In this document: positions 10,196 through 17,398 of the stretch, one piece after another
How positions within the stretch are numbered: the stretch's first letter is position 1
How the letters are laid out: every line of letters starts with the position of its first letter
Origin: an uncultured Chlorobiaceae bacterium
Lineage (GTDB): Bacteria; Bacteroidota; Chlorobiia; Chlorobiales; Chlorobiaceae
Length of the DNA: 64,000 nt
Direction of reading: 5' to 3'
NCBI GenBank assembly: GCA_903994455.1
Contig: CAJEXI010000001.1
Span: 1 to 64,000 of the forward strand
The notes under the pieces: model-generated
The model's database searches: none
The model's input: only the letters and a program-made list of their open reading frames with translations
Told to the model about the DNA's origin: nothing
Position numbers and translations under genes: made by a program

Positions 10196-12096
10196 TTAAT
10201 AGCCCACAAAAATATATTCCTGGACATCGTTTTTGTTCTTGCCGACCTTGTTTCCCTGATTACCAAAGGAGTACTTGTAATTGACCGGTACAACTTCGAC
10301 GTGAGGCTTGTGTTTTGCCAGAATTGTCACCATTTCATCCAGAGTCGGGAGGCTGTTGGAGGAGTAGGAGACCATGATGAGACTGTTGCGAAAATGTTTG
10401 AATAGCTTGTCGAACGCATCAGCCGCACCATTTCTTGACGAAAATGGCGTTGGGTATGACTTGAATTTTTTGGTGACCGTGTGTTCCTGAATCTCGACAC
10501 CCTGCCAGTCACGAGCCAGACCTTCAATAAAATGGTAACGGCGCACGTATTCATTATCCGATAAAGGAGAATAATAGGGCGGGTCAATATAGACCAGTCC
10601 TGATTCCTGGTTTTGCAGTGTCATGGCATCTCCGTGACGTGCCTTGTTCTGTCTGCCATTATCAAAGACCGCAGTATTGACACTCTCAACCGCCTCAAGA
10701 AACTGGGCTTGAAACGTCATGAGCAGATCCTTGCGCCCGTCATCATAGCGATGACCGATATAGGTAAAGATGCCGCGAGGGCGTTTTTTCAGGCAAGCAC
10801 GAATCAAGGCGGTCATGGCGATTGCTCTTTTGCAAGGGTTTCTCACCGCCTTGATGTTTGAGCGAATAATATCGATCAGGCGGTTATCATCATCGCTGTA
10901 GTAGAGTCCCTGAAATCGTGTTTCGACAAAGTGATCAATAGGTTCGACCGGTTCAAGCAGAGCCATGGCTTCAGCCTGCGACAGGGTAAGGTCGCTGTTT
11001 TCAATCATCGCTTTGGCAAACGTGTACGACATTGCCATATAATCGTTGCTGAAAACCGTTTTGCCCTGCGATTTCAACATATATCCGACAACCCCGGAGC
11101 CGGAAAAGAGGTCTATTGCCGTCTCAAATTCAAATTGTGAGGCAACCGCCCAAATTTCAGTCAGCAGCTTCTGTTTTGAGCCCATGTACCTGGTCGATGG
11201 ATATTTTGCCACCTGTGGAGGCAGGGCTTGTGAGAGCAGGTGAAGATTGAACCCCTTTTTCGGCGGAATAGTGACAATCATATCTTCACCTCTCCGTCCC
11301 TTGCCATTGCAGGAGATATACCGTTTTGTCTGAACCACTTCCATGGGAAACATTTCGTACTGCTCGTTGACCAGTGGATGGTTTGAGTTGGTGAGTACAA
11401 CATGGCAGCCCAGCTCATGCAGACGTTTTACCTCAGCGGCAAGCTCAATATGATCCTCTTCGTAGAACTGTTCTTTGGTATATCGTTTGAAATCGGAGTA
11501 CTCTGAGACTGGCAGATAAGGTGGGTCAAGAAAAATAAAGTCTCCTGCCGGGCATTTTCCTGTAGCACCCTCTTGTAATCACCGCAAATTATGGTGCTCC
11601 TCCTCAATAGCGCTGATGCAGCATAAAGAGAGACTTCATCGGTTATTTTAGGGTTCTTGTATCCGCCGAAAGGCACATTGAACCCGCCGGATTTATTGAC
11701 ACGATAAAGGCCGTTATAACAGGTTTTGTTCAGAAAGATGGTGCGTGCTGATGCCTCGGCGCAAGAGAGCTTCGTCCAGTCCTGGGCCCGGACAGCATAA
11801 AAGGAGTCCTCGGTATTTTCATACTGGCGAAGCTTGGCGATAACCCCGTCAACATCATCAGCAACTGTTTGGTAGAGGTTGATAAGCTCAGGGTTGTTAT
11901 CGGCAATGATGGCTTTATCGGGGCGGAGGGAAAAGAAAACTGCTCCTCCACCGAAGAATGGTTCGATGTAACGAGAATAGTTTTGCGGAATTTTGGGGAT
12001 TATTTCGCCTAAAAGCTGAGTTTTTCCGCCAGCCCATTTCAGGAGTGGTTTTGGGGCTGCCTGATGAGCAGGTGATGGGAGGAGCGCAGCTTTCAT
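10196..12096 (-). pseudogene. Fused double D12-class adenine DNA methyltransferase (M.FokI-like), frameshifted
   Basis: Two adenine-N6 methyltransferase domains lie in one gene. The first (from 12096) has LLKWAGGKTQLL, the SAM motif EPFFGGGAVF and an NPF-rich region. Its DPPY motif (codons start at 11527) is in the next frame, so one base is missing near 11545, where ENARQ should run into GDFIFLDPPY. That second frame runs without a stop for 58 codons into the ATG at 11353 and on through the second domain, which has RYMGSKQKL, DLFSGSG and a second DPPY. Repaired, the protein is about 633 aa, close to M.FokI (647 aa), in which each domain methylates one strand of an asymmetric site. The 385-residue second half could still be made from 11353. 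No matching restriction enzyme gene is seen. A sequencing error is possible. Confidence 0.8.
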
Positions 12097-12118
12097 TACC
12101 TTGGGGAGTAATTTTTTG

Positions 12119-12463
12119 TTAAAAAGTGAATTTACAATCTATGGAAGTTCTTTCATAATAGTAACCGCTGATTAATTGATGGAGAACCGTTTGTTCTCTA
12201 TGCTTTTCGATGCGAGACAATGACTGGGGAATGAGGTGTTCGATATGTGAGGTATCTGCCGTAATCCGGAGCATTGTGTATGCACATAAAAAGCCCTGAT
12301 CTTTCAGTCGTTGTGATTTGATGGCTTTCTTGACATCCTCCATCTCTCCATTCATTTCGACACGACCCAATTCAGCAAAATCAAGGGACTGTGCAGCGGC
12401 ATTGCGTTGAGCTTTCCAGAAGAGAAGCGCCTGGGGTGGGTCATTTTTTTCGATATCGGGCAT
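12119..12463 (-). pseudogene. Septu-like HNH nuclease (PtuB family), C-terminally truncated
   Basis: The 114-residue product matches the start of the PtuB/TIGR02646 HNH family: an N-terminal helix with FWKAQRN, then FLCAYTMLRI (Cys60) and the metal-binding HIEHLIPQS (His73, His76). Family members run to roughly 200 residues or more, with a second half holding the remaining HNH ligands. Here the family-like sequence ends near residue 88, and the last 25 codons are read through a repeat (12126-12197) that also occurs at 13887-13957. The nuclease is therefore probably inactive. It starts 13 bp after the ATPase gene and is likely cotranscribed with it. PtuB works with the PtuA ATPase in Septu and in some retron systems; no reverse transcriptase gene is nearby. 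Confidence 0.65.
12126..12197. repeat. Direct repeat copy A (about 70 bp)
   Basis: Runs from gtgaatttacaatctatgg to ttgttct. It matches copy B at 13887-13957 at roughly four bases in five, best over the first 45 bp. On the minus strand both copies keep the same reading frame (YYYERTSIDCKFT versus CYCYERTAIECKFT). Copy A forms the odd tail of the truncated HNH gene. Confidence 0.7.
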
Positions 12464-12476
12464 GGGTCAGCAGCAA

Positions 12477-13790
12477 TTAACGTGAATCATCATCCTCTCC
12501 GGCGATTGCATCCATGCGATCCATATAGGCATCTACACGATCAAACTCTGGCACATTTGGAAATTCATTTCGAAGAGCATTCAATAAATTTTGAGCCTCC
12601 TCAAATTCAGCATTTGCAAGGTAGTCGTCCAGTTGTGCAATTTTTTCAGAAAATCCGGGGCTCACGTAGTTTGCCCCCATAATATCCCGTAAGACCTCAT
12701 TGCTGTTGAGGCCAAGTGACGCATCTGGCTTGAACCAGCTTCCATCTTGCCGCAAGACAATAAGTTGACTTGCCGGTGTTTCGCCGATCACCTGTGGGGA
12801 GTGTGTTGAGGCAAAAAACTGAATTTTGGGAAATATGTTTTTAAGGTTCGATACAACCTGTCGCTGCCATTTGGGATGAAGGTGCAAATCTATTTCATCA
12901 AGCAGAACAACACCGGAGGTCTCTTGTAGAACGGCTTCGCCATGGTGTGGATTCAAAACAGCCGCCTTGATTGCGATGTCTGCAACAACCGCAAGCATGG
13001 ATCGTTGACCGTCACTAAGCAGGTTGAAAGGCAATCGTCCTTTACCGCCATATTCAACCAGAAGATTTTTATCCTTGACGCTATAATCAAGATAGTTGCA
13101 ATTATCCACACAGCGCCTCATGGCATCCTTCGCGGCCTTGAACGTCGCATTCTCGTGACCCTGCTCCAGAGAGATATATTTTTCGTTTGCGAGCCAATTA
13201 AAGATTTCACTGAATTTGATTCTTGGATCAATGCAAAAGGTATAGGCTTCGAGACGAACAGGATTTCTTAATGCAGAGGGAATGTTATCATTCGGCAGCA
13301 TCTCCTTTGTCGGAATCCATAACCTTCCTGCCCCATAATATGCTATTAAAGGAAGAGTTACCCGTTGATCATCCTGAACCTTTTGCACAATCTTTTCCGC
13401 CAACTCTTTCAGGGCTCTGGCATCCTTACTGGTGGTCTTGCCCCCTTTGCCATAAATCTCCCGCTTCCACTCCAGATCCCATTTCCCATGCAGTGCCTCG
13501 GGATCAGAAATGGAACCTTTTGCCGCAACCGAGACGGGATACTGGGGCAATGGAACGGGATTTTCGCTCTGTTTGCTGTATTCGATACGGACATCTTCGT
13601 CTCTGATATGCCGTGAATCGTAGCCCTTCACACCCAATAAAAAGCTCCCGGCGGCAACAGCTAACGCATCAAGCAAGCTGCTCTTGCCGCTCCCGTTTTC
13701 ACCAACGATCAAATTGAAGTCATCGTCGAAGTCAATGCTCGTCTCTTTGAATCCCTTATAGTTCGATAAATCGAGGTGGTTGATTTTCAT
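12477..13790 (-). CDS. PtuA-like AAA/ABC-type ATPase (Septu defence)
   Basis: The 437-residue ATPase is of the RecF/OLD/SMC-like kind. It has an N-terminal strand and Walker A GENGSGKSS (residues 30-38), the ABC signature LLSDGQRSM (257-265), Walker B VVLLDEID (294-301) and the H-loop STHSPQ (328-333). The C-terminal ~100 residues are helical and acidic. An HNH gene of the PtuB family follows 13 bp downstream, the arrangement of Septu systems, in which the ATPase senses infection and controls the nuclease. The start ATG overlaps the stop of a short upstream frame (ATGA), suggesting translational coupling. Because the HNH partner is cut short, the system is probably broken unless the partner is supplied elsewhere. 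The Septu assignment rests on gene pairing and motifs. Confidence 0.75.
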   Translation of the reverse strand: MKINHLDLSNYKGFKETSIDFDDDFNLIVGENGSGKSSLLDALAVAAGSFLLGVKGYDSRHIRDEDVRIEYSKQSENPVPLPQYPVSVAAKGSISDPEALHGKWDLEWKREIYGKGGKTTSKDARALKELAEKIVQKVQDDQRVTLPLIAYYGAGRLWIPTKEMLPNDNIPSALRNPVRLEAYTFCIDPRIKFSEIFNWLANEKYISLEQGHENATFKAAKDAMRRCVDNCNYLDYSVKDKNLLVEYGGKGRLPFNLLSDGQRSMLAVVADIAIKAAVLNPHHGEAVLQETSGVVLLDEIDLHLHPKWQRQVVSNLKNIFPKIQFFASTHSPQVIGETPASQLIVLRQDGSWFKPDASLGLNSNEVLRDIMGANYVSPGFSEKIAQLDDYLANAEFEEAQNLLNALRNEFPNVPEFDRVDAYMDRMDAIAGEDDDSR

Positions 13791-13972
13791 GACATTTTTT
13801 TGTCTTGTTCAAGGGTTGCCATAAAGCTTTTCGATTCGTCGAAAATTTCAGGGAGCCTGAGCCGGTCAATCAAGTCTTTCCAACGAGTGAATTTACACTC
13901 TATGGCAGTTCTTTCATAACAGTAACAGCTTCTTTGAAGATGGAGAACATCTGTTCTGAAGTCAGCCTCCAT
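13787..13972 (-). CDS. Short hypothetical frame coupled to the PtuA-like gene
   Basis: A 61-codon frame overlaps the next gene by ATGA. The first 28 residues come from repeat B (13887-13957) and its edge; the rest reads WKDLIDRLRLPEIFDESKS and looks like genuine protein. It may be the 3' remnant of a longer upstream gene whose front was replaced by the repeat. There is no clear ribosome site before the ATG at 13972. Function unknown. Confidence 0.35.
   Translation of the reverse strand: MEADFRTDVLHLQRSCYCYERTAIECKFTRWKDLIDRLRLPEIFDESKSFMATLEQDKKMS
13887..13957. repeat. Direct repeat copy B (about 70 bp)
   Basis: Second copy of the repeat at 12126-12197, in the same orientation. Together they bracket the PtuA-like ATPase and the truncated HNH gene. 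A weaker 20-bp match (gttactatcatgagaaaac on the minus strand) lies at about 14406-14424, where the VapC remnant ends. Confidence 0.7.
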
Positions 13973-14100
13973 TATTTGGGAGTATTCAGCCAGAGAGGCT
14001 ATATTGGAAACGGATAGTTTTACTCAGCTTATCCAGTTGAGAAGGTTCCCATACAGGAAGAGATGGGGTTGCATTGGCTCAAAACATAAGGAGACTGAAA

Positions 14101-14319
14101 ATGCACGCAATAGAATTTGAGACCACTTCCCATCAAAACACCATTCGCTGGCCCGATAGCGTGCCCCTGCGAGTTTTACTTCTTTCGGAAGTCCCGCTTG
14201 CCAAACTGGGTGACCACAATCTCAAAGCTTTACTTGCCTCCATAGCCGAAGGTATAACCGAGGGCGATATTGAGCGTTCGCCAGATTCAGGTAGAGAGGT
14301 GATTGAATGGACTTCCTGA
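14101..14319 (+). CDS. Antitoxin of a VapBC-type pair
   Basis: The 72-residue protein starts MHAIEFETTS, with the phrase IRWPDSVPLRVLLL and an acidic C-terminal half. I recognise it as a small antitoxin type that precedes PIN-domain toxins in green sulfur bacteria and cyanobacteria. An ATG at 14074 is in frame, but aaggag at 14090-14095 sits at the right distance from the ATG at 14101, so that start is preferred. Its 3' end overlaps the start of a VapC-like frame at 14307, the usual coupled arrangement. Because the toxin is cut after about 20 residues, the antitoxin is probably a leftover, though it could act on a related toxin elsewhere. Confidence 0.6.
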   Translation: MHAIEFETTSHQNTIRWPDSVPLRVLLLSEVPLAKLGDHNLKALLASIAEGITEGDIERSPDSGREVIEWTS

Positions 14320-14417
14320 TCGATACCAACATTTTGTCTGAGCTTCAAAAAGGCGTGAGGCGGAATGTGACGCGGCGGATGTGGATATTGTTCCAATTTG
14401 TAGTTGTTTTCTCATGA
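14307..14417 (+). pseudogene. VapC-like PIN toxin fragment
   Basis: It starts with MDFLIDTNILSELQKG, the first strand and catalytic-type Asp of PIN ribonucleases, and overlaps the antitoxin gene by 13 bp. After about 20 residues similarity stops, and the frame ends at 14417 after 36 codons; a PIN toxin is about 130 residues. The break coincides with a short match to repeats A/B, so the toxin seems to have been cut by the recombination event that brought in the next genes. Confidence 0.6.
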
Positions 14418-14448
14418 TAGTAACGATAGATTCCAAGCTTTAGCATTC

Positions 14449-14880
14449 ATGGCGGACAAAATCAATCTTGATGCAAAAATTGCACACCTTGGGTTCATTC
14501 AGGGCGTGATTAATCGGATGGGTGCCAACTCTTTTCTTTTAAAGGGGTGGAGTATAACGCTTGTGGCCGCAGTATTTGCATTATCCTCAAAAGATGCCGA
14601 TCAGAGATTTGTCTTGTTGGCGTATTTCCCAGTTATTGTTTTTTGGGCGCTTGATGCGTATTTTTTGCATCAGGAAAGGCTTTTCAGGAAGCTATATGAA
14701 AAAGTTGCATCGGACATCATTTCCAGCGAACAATTTGTTCTGAACACTGCCATAGTAAGAAACGAAGTGGTATCCGTAAGAAAGGTATTTTTTTCAAACA
14801 CGCTTCTTCTTTTTCATGGGCTTATTGTGGGTATTGTAAGTATTGTGATATTAGTGATGTTTTGTCTTGCACAAAAATAA
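14449..14880 (+). CDS. Small membrane protein with three predicted helices, next to the TIR gene
   Basis: The 143-residue protein starts at ATG 14449 (MADKINLDAKIAHLGFIQG); the frame is open upstream to 14404, but that part reads through the junction with the VapC remnant. Hydrophobic segments lie at about residues 28-46, 51-70 and 117-139, with a charged helical stretch between the second and third (EKVASDIISSEQ). I recall similar small membrane proteins beside TIR-domain genes; that is memory, not a search. The gene lies 102 bp upstream of the TIR gene on the same strand. By analogy with other defence systems it could be the membrane-acting effector or an anchor for the complex; this is inference. 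Confidence 0.6.
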   Translation: MADKINLDAKIAHLGFIQGVINRMGANSFLLKGWSITLVAAVFALSSKDADQRFVLLAYFPVIVFWALDAYFLHQERLFRKLYEKVASDIISSEQFVLNTAIVRNEVVSVRKVFFSNTLLLFHGLIVGIVSIVILVMFCLAQK

Positions 14881-14947
14881 AAGGAATAGCATTCAGACCG
14901 TTTAAAACACATTATTCGCTGTCTGCTGTGAAAAGAAATTAGCATTA

Positions 14948-14953
14948 TATAAT
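14948..14953 (+). promoter_or_regulatory. Candidate -10 box before the TIR operon
   Basis: A perfect tataat lies 30 bp before the TIR start codon in an AT-rich gap. No convincing -35 hexamer is present at 17 bp (gctgtg), so this is only a candidate. Confidence 0.3.
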
Positions 14954-14982
14954 AATCTTGTGATAAAAATAAAACAAAATTT

Positions 14983-16332
14983 ATGAGTATTCGGGTATTT
15001 ATAAGTCACAGTACGTGGCTAAAGCCTGAATTAGACAAAGTTCTTCAGGTACAGGTGACTGAACATCAAAAGTTTCTTAATGACTTGTGCAATTATCTTG
15101 AAGAACAAGTAAATCCAAGATTTAATATATATATAGACAAGAAAATTGATGGAGCCACCTTTTGGCGGACTGAGACTCACGAATATATAGAAAAATGCCA
15201 AGCGGCCATTGTGCTTGTCAACAAACAAGCACTAGAACATTCTTATTGGGTGCTCTCTGAAGTAACAATTCTTAGTCATAGAGCAGGTCGTAATAAAAAT
15301 TTTAAGCTTATTATTGTTCCTTTTGGCGGTGTTACTATAGAAGATATTAAAAATCAAAAATTATGGCAACCACTTGCTGTCAGTGAGATACAAACGATAC
15401 CTAGAAATGGTCTGAATGAACAGAATGAGCAAGAAGTTACATCGTTTTATTGTGAAGTGTTAAGTATTTTGAAAGGGATAGAAGATTATGAAGTACCTAT
15501 ACCATCAGAATGGCTATTTCATTTGTTATGTGATTTACTCCCTGACGATTATGATATACTTCAACAAATAGTAGCTAATCTGGATATCATACTTGATGAG
15601 AATAAAATTTTATACATAAAACGTAAAATTGCCGATTATTTATACTCGAATGGCCCTTTGGCTCTTCTCAAGTTAAGAAACTGCACAAAGCTAGTAAAAA
15701 TAGATTGGAATGGTGCACTTATTCGTGATGTTCTGAGTACTTATTGGGTACATACGTCCGCTTCTTTCTTATTGTTTTTATGTTGCCATCCAAAGGAAGA
15801 TCATCACATATTTGCGATTAACGGTAAGATAGCTGGATATACCCCTAGAACATATATTAGAAAAGTATGTGGTGATAATGTAACGTGGCCTGTAATCGAG
15901 GTATTTGTAGGCCATGATGCAAGATATCAGCAGGATTTTCAACAAAGTGTAATCGGACAGATTTGTAAATCACTTTCTACGAAAAAAGGATTTAAATCAT
16001 CTATAGAGCCGATTTTGAATAGTAAAGATTTGGCTCACTTGTCCGAAAATGAAAAACTCATTCGAGCTTTAGACATCGTTTTGTCAAAAACAAGGGAAAC
16101 TCCGGTATTTGTCACTTTTGAGCAAGTTGGGGGATGTATTTTAGACCACATTATTAATGAGATTCACGGAAAATTTCGATATCTAAATATCATTGTTTGC
16201 ACAGGTACCAAACCAGAAGCAAAGCCCGATCTTCCTGACGAAGTATATATGCTAATACCTCAATTAGATTTAGATAAAGAGCAAGAAGAATTGGATGCGT
16301 TTTTTAGGGTAAACATAGCACTAGAACTATAA
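14983..16332 (+). CDS. TIR-domain protein (probable NAD-degrading effector) with STAND-like C-terminal part
   Basis: 449 residues. The N-terminal ~165 are a TIR domain: RVFISHS (4-10), IDKKIDGATFW, and SYWVLSE, where Glu93 is in the place of the catalytic glutamate of NAD-cleaving TIR domains. Residues ~170-270 are helical and may be an adaptor. Residues ~270-449 (TWPVIEVFVGHDARYQQDFQ ... TPVFVTFEQVGG) look like a P-loop domain without a P-loop, as in inactive STAND modules; this is inference. The MoxR gene follows after 10 bp, so the two are one operon. Known bacterial TIR effectors deplete NAD or make a signal nucleotide on phage sensing. The DNA is clearly more AT-rich than the flanking housekeeping genes. 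Confidence 0.75.
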   Translation: MSIRVFISHSTWLKPELDKVLQVQVTEHQKFLNDLCNYLEEQVNPRFNIYIDKKIDGATFWRTETHEYIEKCQAAIVLVNKQALEHSYWVLSEVTILSHRAGRNKNFKLIIVPFGGVTIEDIKNQKLWQPLAVSEIQTIPRNGLNEQNEQEVTSFYCEVLSILKGIEDYEVPIPSEWLFHLLCDLLPDDYDILQQIVANLDIILDENKILYIKRKIADYLYSNGPLALLKLRNCTKLVKIDWNGALIRDVLSTYWVHTSASFLLFLCCHPKEDHHIFAINGKIAGYTPRTYIRKVCGDNVTWPVIEVFVGHDARYQQDFQQSVIGQICKSLSTKKGFKSSIEPILNSKDLAHLSENEKLIRALDIVLSKTRETPVFVTFEQVGGCILDHIINEIHGKFRYLNIIVCTGTKPEAKPDLPDEVYMLIPQLDLDKEQEELDAFFRVNIALEL

Positions 16333-16342
16333 ATGTCAACTA

Positions 16343-17386
16343 ATGGAAAATATAAATGAATCAGGCACATTCAAGCCTATTGTCGAGATCAAGGATATAG
16401 AGGACTTTCGTCCTCCGACAGACACCACAACATACGGTGATCGTCGTGATGGACTAATCTACAAGTATCCCGACCCGGCCAAACTTGCAATCAACATTGC
16501 GTTAGCGACAGGTCGCCCTCTTTTGATACTTGGTGAAACCGGATGCGGAAAGTCTTCACTCGCATTCAATCTTGCAAGAGTGATGAAGAGGCGATACTAC
16601 GAGTTTGTTGTCACTTCCCGCAGTCAGGCGCGTGATCTGTTCTATCGGTATGATGCTGTACGAAGGTTGGGAGACTCTCAGTTGGGCCGCAATGTCGATA
16701 AAAGATCAGGAGAAGCATTTCAAGCTTGTGATTTTGCCTGGCAAACCTCTTTTCCTTATATCGAACCAAGTTCGCTATGGTGGATTTTTGATCAAGCTGG
16801 TGCCGCAAATCGGGGATGTTCCGATGTTAACGTGTTATCCCAAATTCAAAAGGCTAAAGACCCTGGAGTTTACCCGAAAGTATCTCCTGATGCCAGCTCA
16901 GTACTGCTTATTGACGAGATTGATAAAGCGGATCCCGATTTCCCTAACAATTTGCTGGTACCTCTTGGATCAAGGCAGTTTACCGTTGAGGAAATTGCGA
17001 CAACCATAGCCATTGATTCGTCCAAACTGAGTGATGAACCTCTCAATCAACCACTGATTATTATTACCTCTAACCAGCAGAGAGAGCTTCCTGACACTTT
17101 TTTGCGCAGATGTATTGTTTTGAAAATTCCTCCACCGACTAAAGATCAGCTTGTTGAACTGGCAGAAATTACATTTGGTACTCGAACAGATCAACTCTAC
17201 GAAACAATAGTGGACATACTTCAACCGCCAAGTGATGAAAATTTGAACTCTGTCAAGTCGAGTGTTGAGTTAAGTTCTGCTGAATATCTTGACGCAGTTC
17301 AGGCGATAATAAAGCTGAATGCAAGTGAATTTGAGGACATCAAAAAGATCACAAAAAGCATTTCATGGCGTTCAAAAGAGTCGTAG
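16343..17386 (+). CDS. MoxR-type AAA+ ATPase
   Basis: The 347-residue ATPase has Walker A GETGCGKS (64-71), Walker B VLLIDEID (187-194), sensor 1 Asn in IIITSNQQRELP (Asn244) and an arginine pair in FLRRC (255-256). The fold is that of MoxR/dynein-like AAA+ proteins, which usually act with a vWA-domain partner, and the next gene does encode a vWA-like segment. It sits 10 bp after the TIR gene and 12 bp before the giant NACHT gene. In MoxR-vWA conflict systems described by comparative genomics, the ATPase is thought to assemble or gate the effector; that role here is inference. The short C-terminal tail ends in Ser/Lys-rich sequence without a known domain. Confidence 0.8.
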   Translation: MENINESGTFKPIVEIKDIEDFRPPTDTTTYGDRRDGLIYKYPDPAKLAINIALATGRPLLILGETGCGKSSLAFNLARVMKRRYYEFVVTSRSQARDLFYRYDAVRRLGDSQLGRNVDKRSGEAFQACDFAWQTSFPYIEPSSLWWIFDQAGAANRGCSDVNVLSQIQKAKDPGVYPKVSPDASSVLLIDEIDKADPDFPNNLLVPLGSRQFTVEEIATTIAIDSSKLSDEPLNQPLIIITSNQQRELPDTFLRRCIVLKIPPPTKDQLVELAEITFGTRTDQLYETIVDILQPPSDENLNSVKSSVELSSAEYLDAVQAIIKLNASEFEDIKKITKSISWRSKES

Positions 17387-17398
17387 GAACAGGATATT

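Noticed and set aside
12282..12290. Loss of a zinc ligand in the HNH gene (CAYT instead of CAYC)
   Set aside because: I recall CAYTMxRI with a following HIEH as normal in a branch of this HNH family, so it is not evidence of decay; the missing second half is.
13409..13594. Minus-strand 61-codon frame inside the PtuA-like gene
   Set aside because: Same-strand shadow in another frame, Pro/Arg-rich, inside a gene with full ATPase motifs.
12119..13790. Retron with PtuAB effectors
   Set aside because: PtuAB occur in some retrons, but no reverse transcriptase gene lies within the window.
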